Assembly (NCBI GenBank): GCA_963682025.1
Contig: OY821521.1
Span: forward strand, 114,796,899 to 114,860,898
Length of the DNA stretch: 64,000 nucleotides
Direction: 5' to 3'
Source: Cordilura impudica
Taxonomy: Eukaryota > Arthropoda > Insecta > Diptera > Scathophagidae
Shown: positions 43,901-55,450 of the stretch, one piece after another
Layout of the letters: each line of letters begins with the position of its first letter
Numbering within the stretch: position 1 is the first letter of the stretch
Program-made: the position numbers and the translations under genes
Notes under the pieces: model-generated
What the model was told of the DNA's origin: nothing
The model's input: only the letters and a program-made list of their open reading frames with translations
The model's database searches: none

Positions 43901-44211
43901 AAAGTTTGTGTCTTCGTAAACAATGGAGAATTCTTCAAAATCTAAAAAACTGTTGGTGGCGAAGATGGATTATAGAATACCTTCCTGATTTAACTAGAAG
44001 AACCAAGTGGTGTTTTCCATCAAATCCAGTTGCAGTTGGAAGTATAGTTTATATATGTGATCCTGATATTGCGAGATCAAAATGGAAGCTTGGAAGAATT
44101 CCACAATTATTTTATGGAAAAGACAAAATAGCACGGTCAGCAGAGGTAAATACATCGGATGGTTATTTGAAAAGGCCTATATCGAAATTGGCAATTATTG
44201 ACGCAAATTAG
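40918..44211 (+). pseudogene. inner BEL pol (protease end, RT, RNase H, integrase, DUF5641)
   Basis: Order: LSLPTQSLQRYDILRQRNSA (protease tail); FECGLLWREDFLTFPRSFSL (pre-RT). Then KDEIRR jumps directly to SPAIAQFVKNFNA and RHYVDDYVDCF, so the RT N-terminal half is missing. Next come RNase H (ELHVFVDASENAMSAVAYW, SDSNSVILWI) and the integrase H2C2 finger (KLHHINRATIINEIRQKCWI...NCQFCKK). The catalytic core has GVDLFDH, RSDNGKKF and EGGAWERLIQS. A DUF5641 tail ends at 44211. Stops or shifts occur at 41159, 41597, 42487, 42745, 43251 and about 43370. Confidence 0.9.
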
Positions 44212-44263
44212 TTTATCTATATTTTGGTAAACCGTTCTGTTAATCGATTTACGGAGGGCACGA

Positions 44264-44593
44264 TGTTGTTGATACATTCTTATTCATAATTTTTAAAATA
44301 CCTTGTTCTTTTTTACTTTAAATATTTTATAATATTTTATAACTTTAATTCCATAATGCTTTGATTTTTAGTTTTTAATGTTAAATAATTTTGAATATTT
44401 TTCATTGTATATTTATCGTTTGAACTGTGAAGGTAAAATTAACGTAAGTTTCTTTTAATTTTAAAACATAATTCAATTTTGTAAATTTAATACTTATTAT
44501 TTTTATAGAATAAAACGCAGTTTTAAGATTGTTATTGAGAAAAATTACTGGAGTTTTTATTGAAGCTGGAGTTTTATTGAAGCGACATTTATA
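44264..44593 (+). repeat. inner BEL 3' LTR
   Basis: It is 330 bp and the same length as the 5' copy, with four substitutions and no indels. It is followed at 44594 by the CCCTC target copy and the resumed outer gag frame. Confidence 0.92.
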
Positions 44594-45164
44594 CCCTCTT
44601 AAAGCTAAAGATGACTTTTTAAATAATAGAAAAATTTGTAGAAATTGTGTCTCGGTTGGTCATAAACATGACAACTGCAAATCTTTGCATAGATGTGGGA
44701 CTTGTAAGCAACCCCATCACACTGTTTTGCAAGTAGAAAATGCAGTTTGAGTTCAAAATAATAACATTGCTTTCTCCTCTGACTCTCGGGTCATGATTCA
44801 AAATTTCCATGCATTTCATGACGTGTTGTTGTATACTATTAGACTTTTTGTAAATACTGGTCACGGTCAGTTTCCTCTTAGAGCTCTATTAGATCCAGCG
44901 GCTCAAGGGAGCTTAATCACCGAAGCTGCAGTTCAGCTGCTACGTCTACCTAAACAAAAGTCGAAAACTCAGGTATCTGGTGTAGGTAATAGTGACCAGC
45001 TATCAAAAGGTACAGTCAGTGTTGAACTGCTATCAATGGACTTAGAAAAGAGTTTGTCATGCACAGCTCTTATTCTACCTAATATTTCGTCATATAGACC
45101 AAGTTCTAGTGCAGCACGTTTGTCTTTACCAAAATTAGATCATGGTGATTTAGCAGACCCATTC
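44594..45164 (+). pseudogene. outer BEL gag knuckle and aspartic protease
   Basis: The text resumes KAKDDFLNNRKICRNCVSVG and HKHDNCKSLHRCGTCKQPHH, giving the second and third CCHC knuckles. The protease region reads RALLDPAAQGSLITEAAVQL, with D-P-A instead of D-S/T-G/A. A TGA at 44748-44750 and a TAA after DPFY break it. Confidence 0.85.
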
Positions 45165-45859
45165 TATTAAAAAAGACCCTATTGACATACTTCTTGGCTC
45201 GGATATATGCCCTAAAATTAAAATACCTGCAAAATCTTTTCTACACAACAATTTGTTATTCCAGAACACCATTTTTGGGTGGGTATTTTCGGGTTCATCT
45301 GAATCAGATGATTCAAATACTATACATTTTCATAATGTTAACATTGAAAATCTTTTGCGTTCCTTTTGGGAACAGGAGGAAGTCACTGTGAAGCGTGACC
45401 TTACTAATGAAGAACTCGCATGCGAGAACTTTTTTAAATCCACTACTATGCGTTCGCCATCTGGCCGTTACATAGTTAATCTGCCCTTCAAATCACTCAT
45501 AATTGATAATACTTTTCCAAATTTTCACAATAACATGATTGGGGCTTTAAAACGGTTCAAAAATTTGGAAAACTCATTTTTAAATCGTCCATCTTTTTCT
45601 AACACATATAAAGAATTTATGCGAGAATACGAGTCATTGGGTCATATGACCAGGATCGGCACATATCCGGCAGATGCGCAGTAAAATTCCTATTTTTGCC
45701 TCATCATAGCGTCCTAAAGGAAGATAGTACAACCACCAAATTAAGGGTTGTTTTTGACGGAAGTAGTCATGCAAATGGTCAAAATTCTCTAAATGAAGAG
45801 CTTTCTCCTGGCCCTGCATTGCAAAATGATTTGCCCCAAATTATAACAAGATGGCGTAC
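45165..45859 (+). pseudogene. outer BEL pre-RT and RT start
   Basis: Frames give DILLGSDICPKIKIPAKSFL, FGWVFSGSSES, then FWEQEEVTVKRDLTNEELAC. After a shift at 45684 come FLPHHSVLKEDSTTTKLRVV and FDGSSHANGQNSLNEELSPG, the first RT blocks. Homology ends at WRT where the gypsy LTR starts. Confidence 0.85.
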
Positions 45860-46868
<1,009 letters not shown>

Positions 46869-46870
<2 letters not shown>

Positions 46871-48429
46871 ATAATCTAATCTTATACTAATCTTATACAT
46901 GTGAAACTCTGTTTCACAACATTCCTCGCCCTTTCCACGAAAACGATTCCCACATCGTTTACCAGCGACACTGAACTGGCACGCTGCTTCTGCTGCCGCT
47001 ATTGTTGATTCTGCTGCTGCTGATGATGATGGTAATGTTGATGCTGAAGATGATGTTGATGTTGGTGATAATGTTGTTGCTGATGATAATGCTAATGTTG
47101 ATGCTGAAGATAATGTTGATGTTGATGATAATGTTGGTGTTAAGGCTGCTGATAGCGACAAAACCGATAAGGACGAATACGGAACCAATGCTGATGATAC
47201 TACTAATGATGATGAAGATACTACTAATGACGATAATTTCGACAGTCGCTGTCTGGTTTACTGATCGGGCACCACAATGCGTCTTTTTACTCTAGCATGT
47301 GCATGACCGTTAACTTTCACCTCGTTGCATATAACCATTCCTGTGATTCGATTCCAATACTACACCATGACAATCGTTGGCCTGTTGCTTCATAAAACGG
47401 ATTCTTGGCCACCTTCTTCGTAAAAAAAATTACTTTGGCTGGCCGCTTCGTAAAACAAATTTTGGCCTGTCACTTGGATGACGGCATTGGGGACAGTACT
47501 TTCAGCAACGGATTGTTAATTTCCCGTTAGTCAATTGGTGCTTAATGTGGTATTCGACATAAGATCTGAGCACTCCCCTGATCACCTTCAATGATGAAAC
47601 TTATCGCAAACGGTGATCCAAGGCGAAAACCGAAAATTTTCAAATGATTCGCAATGATGCAAATGGTTACGTCATCGCCACACGAATCGGCTTGCTGCTT
47701 TGCCAAACGGATATAGTTCAGCTTAACTTTCCTCTTGACGACATCCCTGACAAACTAAGCAGGAAAGTTGTTTCGCTGGAACCAAATCAATAGCCAATCC
47801 ATAGCATATAGAATTCTCGATGAATTCGTTCGCAAATCGCCCTTGCATTTGGGGTTGGATCACCAGCTCCGTACAGGCATTCACCCCTATGTCTCTCATG
47901 TGGCCACCCATCAGACCTGTCAGCCTACTGCTTCTAGCTGCTTTCTTGATGATTGTTGATCAGCATCGCTCTCAGTGGACTTGGGTTGGAATTCCCTAAC
48001 TTTACTAATATATAAAAAAAAATGGAGTATTTTATCTATTGAACGACTAACTAACTATACGTATATTTTCTTCTCACATTTCAGTACAATATTTCCTTTT
48101 TCCAATAACTTTGTTTTCTAATAATTTTCAAAATTTAATTTGGGAATATTCCCCGTCGTTCACCTAGCTTAAATACTTAGTTTTAAATATAATTGTTTTT
48201 TTTTTCTAATTAAATATGTATGTTTAATCTTTATATGTTTTTCTTTTGAAATATATTTCTCTCAATACGTGTATGCTTAGGGCATATTTTAATGTATCTT
48301 TTTTTTTTAACAAAATATATTATTTCTTTTTTCTAAATATGTATTCATATTTTCCTTTTTTTATGTGTAGGTTAATATGTATATATATATTTTAACTAAG
48401 TAGTTTTTTTTTTTTTTTTAAATATGCTA
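46869..48429 (-). other. remainder of the gypsy 3' region
   Basis: 47000-47230 is a degenerate GAT/GTT/GCT trinucleotide tract. 47390-47470 has about three imperfect 30-bp units with CTTCGTAAAA. An open minus frame at 47911-47723 (FANEFIENSICYGLAIDLVP) looks protein-like but is unassigned. 47960-48430 is AT-rich. The 3' LTR start is somewhere here and could not be fixed. Confidence 0.35.
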
Positions 48430-49029
48430 TTATCTATATATTCTTTTGTTTATTTTAGTCTCCCCCTCCTGAGCCCTATCTATTTTGTCCGTAATCGCCT
48501 GAGCACTTCGTGCATCCATAACCCCAAATGCCCAGTGCAAACCTTCGCCCACGAAATCTAGCGCACGTTTGGCCCGTCTACGCGTAAAAGACCCTACGGC
48601 TTCCTGCCCCTTCCGCAATAACTCTATGATTGCCCTTGTTTCGGCGAACGGTACCGTGCACTGCTTACCTATCTCACCATTGGAAAATTGGCACGCCTCC
48701 TCCTCCTGCTACAACAGTTCCCTCGCCATGTCCAACAGTTTTGATACATTCGCTGGTTCGAAATCTGTCACAATGGTCCATTCGTCCTGGAATAGCTGTA
48801 TGTCTGCTATCGGTTCGAAAATCAGCGGCACCTCTTCCAGAGTGATGATATGTACTCCGTCTGGCACCACGGTCACGATTGACCACAACAAAACGCTCAC
48901 CAATGTGTTCGTAATACCCATGACTGAAAGTAACAAAATAAATAGAGTACAATAAGACTTGTGTATTGAAACAGGTGTAATACCGGTTGCGAAGCATGAG
49001 AGAAAGAAAGGAAGAAAGGGAAAAACCAA
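48430..49029 (-). pseudogene. env-like fusion-protein fragment (insect retrovirus type)
   Basis: The minus frame opens with a hydrophobic, signal-like segment (ITNTLVSVLLWSIVTVV). It has a TAG at about 48706 and continues in the same frame to a furin-type site RRRAKR, followed by FVGEGLHWAFG. That is the cleavage-plus-fusion-peptide layout of the F-like envelope proteins of insect errantiviruses. Coding stops soon after, about 30 codons past the site, so most of the transmembrane subunit is missing. It is broken and cannot make a complete product. Confidence 0.6.
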
Positions 49030-49205
49030 TGATCCGGGCGGTTAAAACAGGATATGTTATCAGATTAGAAGAGCACCGGGCAACAACCTAACCTTTCGTA
49101 CTAACTATTTTCGTCGAGTGTAATCGAACCGCTGCCACCACCTATCCGCATGACATAAATACCGTTCGATCAAAAGAATTCTTCATTGCGTTTTCATACC
49201 TTCAA

Positions 49206-49565
49206 ATGGATACTACTAAACCTACAGCTCCCGCCACGGCGATCACCCCAGATGTTGCAGATCACTCCACGTCCAGGACAACACCCCCGGCGCCTGTCCC
49301 CGAACCGGGACCAAAACGCCTGCCGATTGAGGAATACCGAGCCAGTCAGAAACCTCGGGTGGCGACCCCAGCGCCCGTGGTCAAGAAACGGAGAGGCGGT
49401 AAATGCCAGAGAGTACGGGCTCTCCGCCGTGAGCTCCACCTAATGCTTAACATCACCACGGACCCAGTCCTGCGGAGTTCCTACCGTGCTCTACTCGAAG
49501 CCCTGAGAGATGCCACGACAAGAGTGATCTCGGCGAGCCCGAGTCGGCCGTCGCATAGAAAATAA
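49206..49565 (+). CDS. antisense ORF between env and pol, unknown function
   Basis: On the strand opposite to gag-pol, a 119-codon frame starts ATG in the context TTCAAATGG. The N-terminal half is Pro/Thr-rich (TTPPAPVPEPGPKRLP), a basic patch KKRRGGK follows, and the C-terminal half is a charged amphipathic helix (RALRRELHLML...SSYRALLEALRDATTRV). Codon third positions are GC-rich, unlike the AT-rich surroundings. Overlapping AATAAA signals lie at 49640-49649, 75 bp after the stop. I recognise no family. The basic patch could be a nuclear-localisation or RNA/DNA-binding signal (inference). Confidence 0.45.
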   Translation: MDTTKPTAPATAITPDVADHSTSRTTPPAPVPEPGPKRLPIEEYRASQKPRVATPAPVVKKRRGGKCQRVRALRRELHLMLNITTDPVLRSSYRALLEALRDATTRVISASPSRPSHRK

Positions 49566-50520
49566 CAACCTGGAAGTTGTCATGCGGCTACTAGTCGCTC
49601 TCCTCTAATATTTATTTACCATAAAAAAAACTTTTCACCAATAAATAAAATTAATTTATTCTTAAACTAAAAGGGAATTCTCAATATGTGTCACTTTGAC
49701 CAAACAGACAAAGTGCAAAAAATGGGTAAGCAGACTTTATGAACAAGTTTTTCCCTAAACCGAAAAACTGATCATGAAAGAAACATACTTGGGATATCGA
49801 TTCTACGAAAGAAAATCGATTAACTTTCACCTACCAACCACATTCAATAAACTAACTACCACCTATTACCTTCACTAAATTGCGACTTACTTCGGATACA
49901 GATCCGCACGAAACAGCACTTTTGCCCAACAGCAGGGCTATTCCTATTTCTATAGCAATAGGACACCAACAAGCCGCTCCATCGGTGGTCCGACCGAAAT
50001 CATATCTAAGCCCCCTTGTATACACATGTCAAACCTAAAATTTCCAAAACACTTCAAAATAAACAACAACAAATTAAGGCACGTGTCCCTTCTAGACACT
50101 GCCACCCATATAAGTCTTGACCGCACACAACGCGTCATCCTTCTCCGGAGCAGAACGATTTCCTGCTGCATTCCGCAAACCGGAAACGGGCCACTGTGAG
50201 GCTATTCTCGGCGAAAACCCTCCCCACAGTGTATGCCGCGAATTTTGCGAGACTCGCTTCTGACCCCCCCCCCCCTAACCAGATTCAATCCGTTGAACCA
50301 TTCTCAACCACTGAGGTGTGCCCGCTACACATGGCGTCACCCTCCATATAAAAAAATTGAGGCTTCCTGGTGGGAGACACTTGTCGGCGGGTTTCGCGTA
50401 AACCACCAACCTTTCCCTTACCACCTCAAATACACAATTACTAAAATAAACAACAAAACAAAACCTTGGACATCATGGACATGTATATTAAATGAAATGA
50501 TTTCAGACCAAATAATGCGA
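49566..50520. other. pol-env interval of the gypsy element
   Basis: It holds the plus-strand AATAAA cluster at 49640-49649 and a C12 run at about 50265-50276 (G-run on the element strand, a possible polypurine tract). A minus open frame at 50171-49950 has no recognised motif. Confidence 0.4.
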
Positions 50521-53500
50521 TCACTGGTGGAACGCCCGTAAATGGTTATTATGCCACATACGATTCTTCCCCTTTATGCGCACCGTGGACGTTACTGGAC
50601 TGTTTACCCCAACTACCTCATAAGGTCCAGTCCAAATGGGTGAAAACTTATTTTTCCTGGTGTTGTTCCTAACAAGCACCCTATCACCTACTGCAAAGGA
50701 CACAGCATTTACCTTCTTGTTTGGGTCATCCGTATTGTAAAGTGGTGTACATTTTTTACTTAGGCTGGTCGGTAAGTCGATGTCGAAACCGTATAATGTC
50801 TTAAATGGGGTCTGCCCCGTAGATGAATGCCCAGTGTTGTTGTGCACATGCATAGCCGGTGCCAACCATTGGTCCCAATTGCTGCCATCCTCATTGACGA
50901 AGCTCCTCAAGTACTCCGCCAAAGGACGGTGACTCCTTTCCAATGAGCCGTTTGCCTGCGGGTGATATGGAGTGATGTTCAATTTCTTGACCCCTAACAG
51001 CCTACAGGTATCCGAAAATACCTTTGACATGAAATTTGTCCCATTGTCCGTGACCAGCATGCTTGGAACCCCGTACTTAGCTATAATTTCGTTAAAGAAA
51101 ATTTTCGCCACAGTACTAGCCTCCCCATCCGGCATTGCTGCGCACAACATAAATTTCGAAAAATCATCTTGAAAAGTCAATATCAATTTGTTACCCATAG
51201 TGCTTTCAGGGAGAGGTCCCACCATATCCATATATACCTTCTGAAAAGGTCGACTAGGAGTATCCGTGAGGACCATCGGCATAAACGTTTTCTTGGCACT
51301 CTTATTTTGCTGACATTTAACGCACTTCTTCACATATTGTTTAATATCCCTGTGCATGCCGACCCAGCGAAATTGCCTCTTTATCCTTTTAACGGTCGCC
51401 TGCACACCCACGTGACCGCCCAAAGGACTATCGTAAAAATCCTTTAACACTGTCACGATCTCTTTAGGATCCTCCAACACCACATACCTTGGTTCCCCAT
51501 CGACCACCACCTCGACCGGTGGGTCACTACCATCGCTTGGTCCTTTTTCACTACTCTCTTTGTTCCCGCTGTGAACCTCTTTGTCCTTCCCGTGACCTGA
51601 GCTCCCCGCATGATTTTTTCCTTCGCCCTTTGACATGGCCCTAGTTTCAACCATCAGTATTTCCTCCGTCGAATATGGTATCCTGCTAAGTGCATCCGCA
51701 TTCTGATTCTTTTTGCCCGGCTTGTACCAAATTTCAAAAACATATTCTGACAGCTTATGTCTAAAGCGCGCCAACCTTGAAGTTTGATCCTTCAAGTTCG
51801 CAATGCCTTTCATCGGTTGATGATCGGTAAAAATCTTGAAGTGCCGACCCAACAAGTATAGCCGGAAATTTTTCACCGCCCATACGATCGCCAGAAACTC
51901 CTTCTCTATCGTGGAGTATCGAGTTTCCGCCCCATTCAACGCACGGCTTGCAAACGCAATGGGACGATCACCCCCCCCACTATCCTGGGAAAGAATCGCT
52001 CCTATCGCTCCACCGCTAGCATCCGTGGTCAATACGAAAGGTTTTGAAAAATCAGGGTATGCCAACACTGGAGGCGACATTATCGCCTTTTTAAGCTCCT
52101 CGAAGGCACGCTGGCAGCCTGGTGTCCAATTGAACGCATGATCCTTGCGAAGCAATTTATTTATTGGCAAGGCAATGTTGGCCGTCCCGGGAATGAACTT
52201 ACGGTAATAATTTACCAGTCCTAAAAACGATTGCACTTCTTTTTTGTTCCTTGGTGGCGGAAAATCCTTAACGCATTTCACCCTTTCTGGGTCGGGAAGC
52301 GCTCCATTCTCCGAACACTTATGGCCCAAATACACTATTTCCCGCCTCAGGAAGTTACATTTTACTTTCAAATTATTTTCCTTCAACAGCTGCAGCACTT
52401 TACATAGCCTTGAGTCATGTTCGGCCAGACTACTACCATATATGACAATACCGTCCAAATATACAAAACATTCAATGCCCTGAAGACCTGTTAGCACATG
52501 ATTCATTAACCTTTGGAAGGTTGCTGGTGCGCCTGTTAATCCGAATGGCATCCTATTGAATTCAAAGTGACCCAACGCCGTACTGAATGCTGTTTTTTCT
52601 TTGTCCTGTTTATCCATTTCCACCTGATGATAACCACTGGCCAAATCCAACGTGGAAAAATATCTACTGCTGCCCAACTGGTCCAAAATTTCATCCATCC
52701 TTGGAATGGGGAATACCTGCTTCAGAGTTGCCTCATTCAGTTTACGAAAGTCTACCACCAGTCGCCAGCTCTTGGTCCCTGCCTTAGACGAATTCTTTGG
52801 AACCAATAGTAATGGCGAATTCCACGGTGACACACTATGCGAAATTATGCCATCGTCCTGGAGCTTCTGGACCTGCCGATTAATTTCCTCACGATGAATC
52901 TGAGGTAACCTGTACTGCTTCTGATTAATCGGCAGCTGTCCAGGCTGCACGGGAATTTTATGCTTTACCATATTCGTGCAAGATAGTTTATCACCCTCTA
53001 ACCAAAAGATATCATGGTACGTTGCGCATATCGCCTGAATGGACGACATTACCTCACTATTCAAGTCGGCATCGGTCTTTATTGTGCCCATTATCTTACT
53101 GACCCTCTCCTTGACATCTACCTCCTGCACGTGCGTCACCAAACCCGCACCTGTATCTTTTAAATTTACTAAGCCACTGAATTTTGGCATAAACCCCTCC
53201 TTTAGGTAGTAGTCAACCTCAGTAGAATTCAAAATGGGTGCTTTCACCACCCCATCCCTTACGTTGCTTAGCGCGGCCCCTAGATATACTCCTGGCGACA
53301 ATTCTTGCTTCTCCACGACCACTGTAGTATGTTTGGTGTTGATCCCCATGGTTGCAATAGATACTGTCCTTGCCATCGCCACTATGGTTTTTTCCACGAT
53401 ATTTACTGCCCCCGAACCCGTGGCCTCCCTCAAAGAAACCGGAGGTAAGTTCCACTCACCTCCATTCGAGTACAGTTTCAGAGAAAGATTAATCGTATCA

Positions 53501-53904
53501 GTGACGGAACGTTCCCATAGATTATCGCGACCTAAAATACCATCTCCCGGCAAATTATCATGCTTGTCCACACAATGCATATCGAACCCCAATTCGGCGA
53601 TGTCCGAATGCTCAATCCTGACTAACCCTACAGTCCTGGAGAATCCTCCGAATGCTCCTCGCAGGTCCTTTACCACCGTCCCGTCCACACTAATATCCCC
53701 CGTAAGACTGCTATCCTTTACCAGGCTGGTGTCTGCCCCTGTATCCACTAATAAATTCAGACACCCCGTCTTTGCCCAAGCACATGGCAATCTTACAAAC
53801 ACCGAATCTGCGTAACTACACCTAGCTGAAATCCCCCCTATATTCAGATCCGACCGCGCAATGAGTCCTCCCTCAGCCGCCTTCACAGATTCCGATGTTA
53901 GCAA
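50521..53904 (-). CDS. Ty3/gypsy pol polyprotein (protease-RT-RNase H-integrase)
   Basis: An uninterrupted 1127-codon frame. Protease LLVDTGADTSLV is at residues 51-62. RT shows VDFRKLNEATLKQVFPIPRM, FSTLDLASGYHQVEM and, at residues 482-485, YLDG where the catalytic YLDD is expected. RNase H has TTDASGGAIGAIL (about 625) and IFTDHQPM. Integrase has the H2C2 finger ending CVKCQQNK (about 860), MDMVGPLP (about 898), TDNGTNF (about 953) and QANGSLERSHR (about 985); the integrase D-D-E is intact. The wording is of the 412/mdg1 group. The frame opens with a TTG and is probably reached by frameshift from gag. The lost RT Asp makes this copy RT-dead despite the open frame. Confidence 0.93.
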   Translation of the reverse strand: MLTSESVKAAEGGLIARSDLNIGGISARCSYADSVFVRLPCAWAKTGCLNLLVDTGADTSLVKDSSLTGDISVDGTVVKDLRGAFGGFSRTVGLVRIEHSDIAELGFDMHCVDKHDNLPGDGILGRDNLWERSVTDTINLSLKLYSNGGEWNLPPVSLREATGSGAVNIVEKTIVAMARTVSIATMGINTKHTTVVVEKQELSPGVYLGAALSNVRDGVVKAPILNSTEVDYYLKEGFMPKFSGLVNLKDTGAGLVTHVQEVDVKERVSKIMGTIKTDADLNSEVMSSIQAICATYHDIFWLEGDKLSCTNMVKHKIPVQPGQLPINQKQYRLPQIHREEINRQVQKLQDDGIISHSVSPWNSPLLLVPKNSSKAGTKSWRLVVDFRKLNEATLKQVFPIPRMDEILDQLGSSRYFSTLDLASGYHQVEMDKQDKEKTAFSTALGHFEFNRMPFGLTGAPATFQRLMNHVLTGLQGIECFVYLDGIVIYGSSLAEHDSRLCKVLQLLKENNLKVKCNFLRREIVYLGHKCSENGALPDPERVKCVKDFPPPRNKKEVQSFLGLVNYYRKFIPGTANIALPINKLLRKDHAFNWTPGCQRAFEELKKAIMSPPVLAYPDFSKPFVLTTDASGGAIGAILSQDSGGGDRPIAFASRALNGAETRYSTIEKEFLAIVWAVKNFRLYLLGRHFKIFTDHQPMKGIANLKDQTSRLARFRHKLSEYVFEIWYKPGKKNQNADALSRIPYSTEEILMVETRAMSKGEGKNHAGSSGHGKDKEVHSGNKESSEKGPSDGSDPPVEVVVDGEPRYVVLEDPKEIVTVLKDFYDSPLGGHVGVQATVKRIKRQFRWVGMHRDIKQYVKKCVKCQQNKSAKKTFMPMVLTDTPSRPFQKVYMDMVGPLPESTMGNKLILTFQDDFSKFMLCAAMPDGEASTVAKIFFNEIIAKYGVPSMLVTDNGTNFMSKVFSDTCRLLGVKKLNITPYHPQANGSLERSHRPLAEYLRSFVNEDGSNWDQWLAPAMHVHNNTGHSSTGQTPFKTLYGFDIDLPTSLSKKCTPLYNTDDPNKKVNAVSFAVGDRVLVRNNTRKNKFSPIWTGPYEVVGVNSPVTSTVRIKGKNRMWHNNHLRAFHQ

Positions 53905-53912
53905 CGGTATTA

Positions 53913-55450
53913 GACTTTCGCATGGTCAAGTCGGTGGCCCTGCCCATTTCCCGAAACATTTCTCCCCTGTGTACATTGCCTACTAAAATGTCCCTCCTTG
54001 CCGCAATTATAGCATTTTCCTTTCGGTATCGAACCTCCAGGTTGCCCTCTCTCCATCGTCGAGGGTCCCCTACCACAGCTCCTACCTGGCTCATGGCCTT
54101 ATATTCTACATTCAACACAATATTCTTCCTCGTCCAACATACATCACGAGTTTGTCCCGCCCGTTGACAGAACGAACAGGGCGGTGCTTTGTATGCATTG
54201 CCACTTGACCCAATATTATTGTATGCCATACCACTTGACCCAGCATTGTTGAGCGGAGCCACCTTATCTGCCTCCGTCCTGCGCAACAACTGTTCTACGG
54301 CTGCCACGAGACCCGAGACTGGATCCTCGCGGGTGTACTCCTCGTTAAAGTTTACACCCCTTAACGGAGGATCATCCCCCCGTCAAAGAGTTGCTTGAGC
54401 CGCCAGTGCTTCAATCAAGAGATCGTCCAACTTACATGAGCTGCTTGCCAACATCCTACCACGCAGCATTGGATCCCTCAGGCCAGATGTGAATACTGAT
54501 TTTACCTTTCTTTCTATCTCAATAGTCATTATCTCATCCTTTCTCCCTTTATAATTTTCATCTAGTATGGCATGAGCTGTTGCTGCTAATGTCTGAAGAC
54601 GCCTAGCAAACTGTCTCACATCCTCATCTCTCCTTTGGCAGGCTTCATATAGCTCCCTTAGCACCGAGTCAAGCGACCTACTCTTTAAATATGTTGACTT
54701 TACAATTGCCAACAACTCATCTACTGACGTAAAGGTACGTAACCTTACCAACTGGTACGCATCCCCGTAAAGCCTCCGTTTCACAATTTCCAAATATTCC
54801 TCCACCTTTTCCGGCGGTACCCCTTTCGGCGCCAACCTACATCCATCAATGAATTTATACACTTCTGTTTGCAGGCTTGGCGATGGCTCGCCGCCGAACG
54901 TAGGCACTAACGCCTTGACCGTTTTCAGAATATCCTGGGAGGGCATCATCTGTGTTGGCTGTTGTCCCCTAGGCTCCTTATGGTACAGATCCCCCGTCTG
55001 TATACTGCGCTCTTGTTGTGCTAAACGTAGCTGACCCTGCAACTCGGAAATTCTCCTATTGGCTTCCTCCGATATTGTCTTCCGTAGGGCCTCGTTCTCC
55101 TTGTCTAAAATCTCGGCCTCCTTTAGATTCTCCTGATTTTCGTTCTTAAGTCTCTTGTTTTGATTTTGGAGAGCCTCCAATTCCTCCTTAAGCTCCAAGA
55201 TGTTCCCGGTATTACACTCCTCTTGAGTCTCAACCAACCGGCACAAATCCTCTAGCACTAGATCGGCCTCTTCCAATCTAGTGATTTTCCAGGTACCGTC
55301 AACCTTAGCCTTTATGAGATGAAAATTCTCCTGGGTCTGGCACCGACGTCTGACCTCACCCCAAAGCCTTTCGAGGAAATAATCCGTCTTCGCCCTGAAG
55401 TCCGCTAGCAGCTGTTTCGCTTGTTCTAATTCGACCAGTGTTTGCTCCAT
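53913..55450 (-). pseudogene. gypsy gag with coiled coil and CCHC knuckles
   Basis: The ATG at 55450 opens MEQTLVELEQAKQLLADFRA. A long coiled coil spans about residues 75-150 (ELKEELEALQNQNKRLKNEN). The capsid-like part has ALVPTFGGEPSPSLQTEVYK and ACQRRDEDVRQFARRLQTLA. TGA at 54383-54385 interrupts after 355 codons. The same frame continues with a damaged knuckle (CSFCQRAGQTRDVC, His replaced). A shifted frame then carries an intact knuckle CYNCGKEGHFSRQC at 54017-53973. It ends just before pol. Confidence 0.88.

Larger units (their letters stand above)
39407..44593 (+). mobile_element. inner BEL/Pao retrotransposon
   Basis: This is a complete insertion of 5187 bp with identical-length LTRs and a perfect 5-bp duplication. 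It encodes gag and pol but has internal deletions (gag-protease junction and RT fingers), one- or two-base frameshifts and stops. It is Pao/roo-like by gag wording. Confidence 0.92.
37046..45859 (+). mobile_element. outer BEL/Pao retrotransposon (interrupted twice)
   Basis: It comprises the PBS, a 1.26-kb leader, gag (38325-39401), inner BEL insertion (39407-44593), gag knuckle and protease (44594-45164) and RT start (about 45180-45859). The gypsy insertion begins at 45860. The remainder of pol and the 3' LTR must lie beyond 64000. Confidence 0.85.

Noticed and set aside
50250..50276. C12 run as certain polypurine tract, which would make the 3' LTR about 4.4 kb and place env and the antisense ORF inside it
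   Set aside because: No TG start follows on the element strand, and the partner LTR beyond the array is not visible, so this boundary cannot be supported.
52244..53815. Several plus-strand frames of 70-190 codons opposite the gypsy pol
   Set aside because: They overlap strongly conserved pol motifs on the minus strand and show no protein-like order of their own, unlike the antisense frame at 49206.
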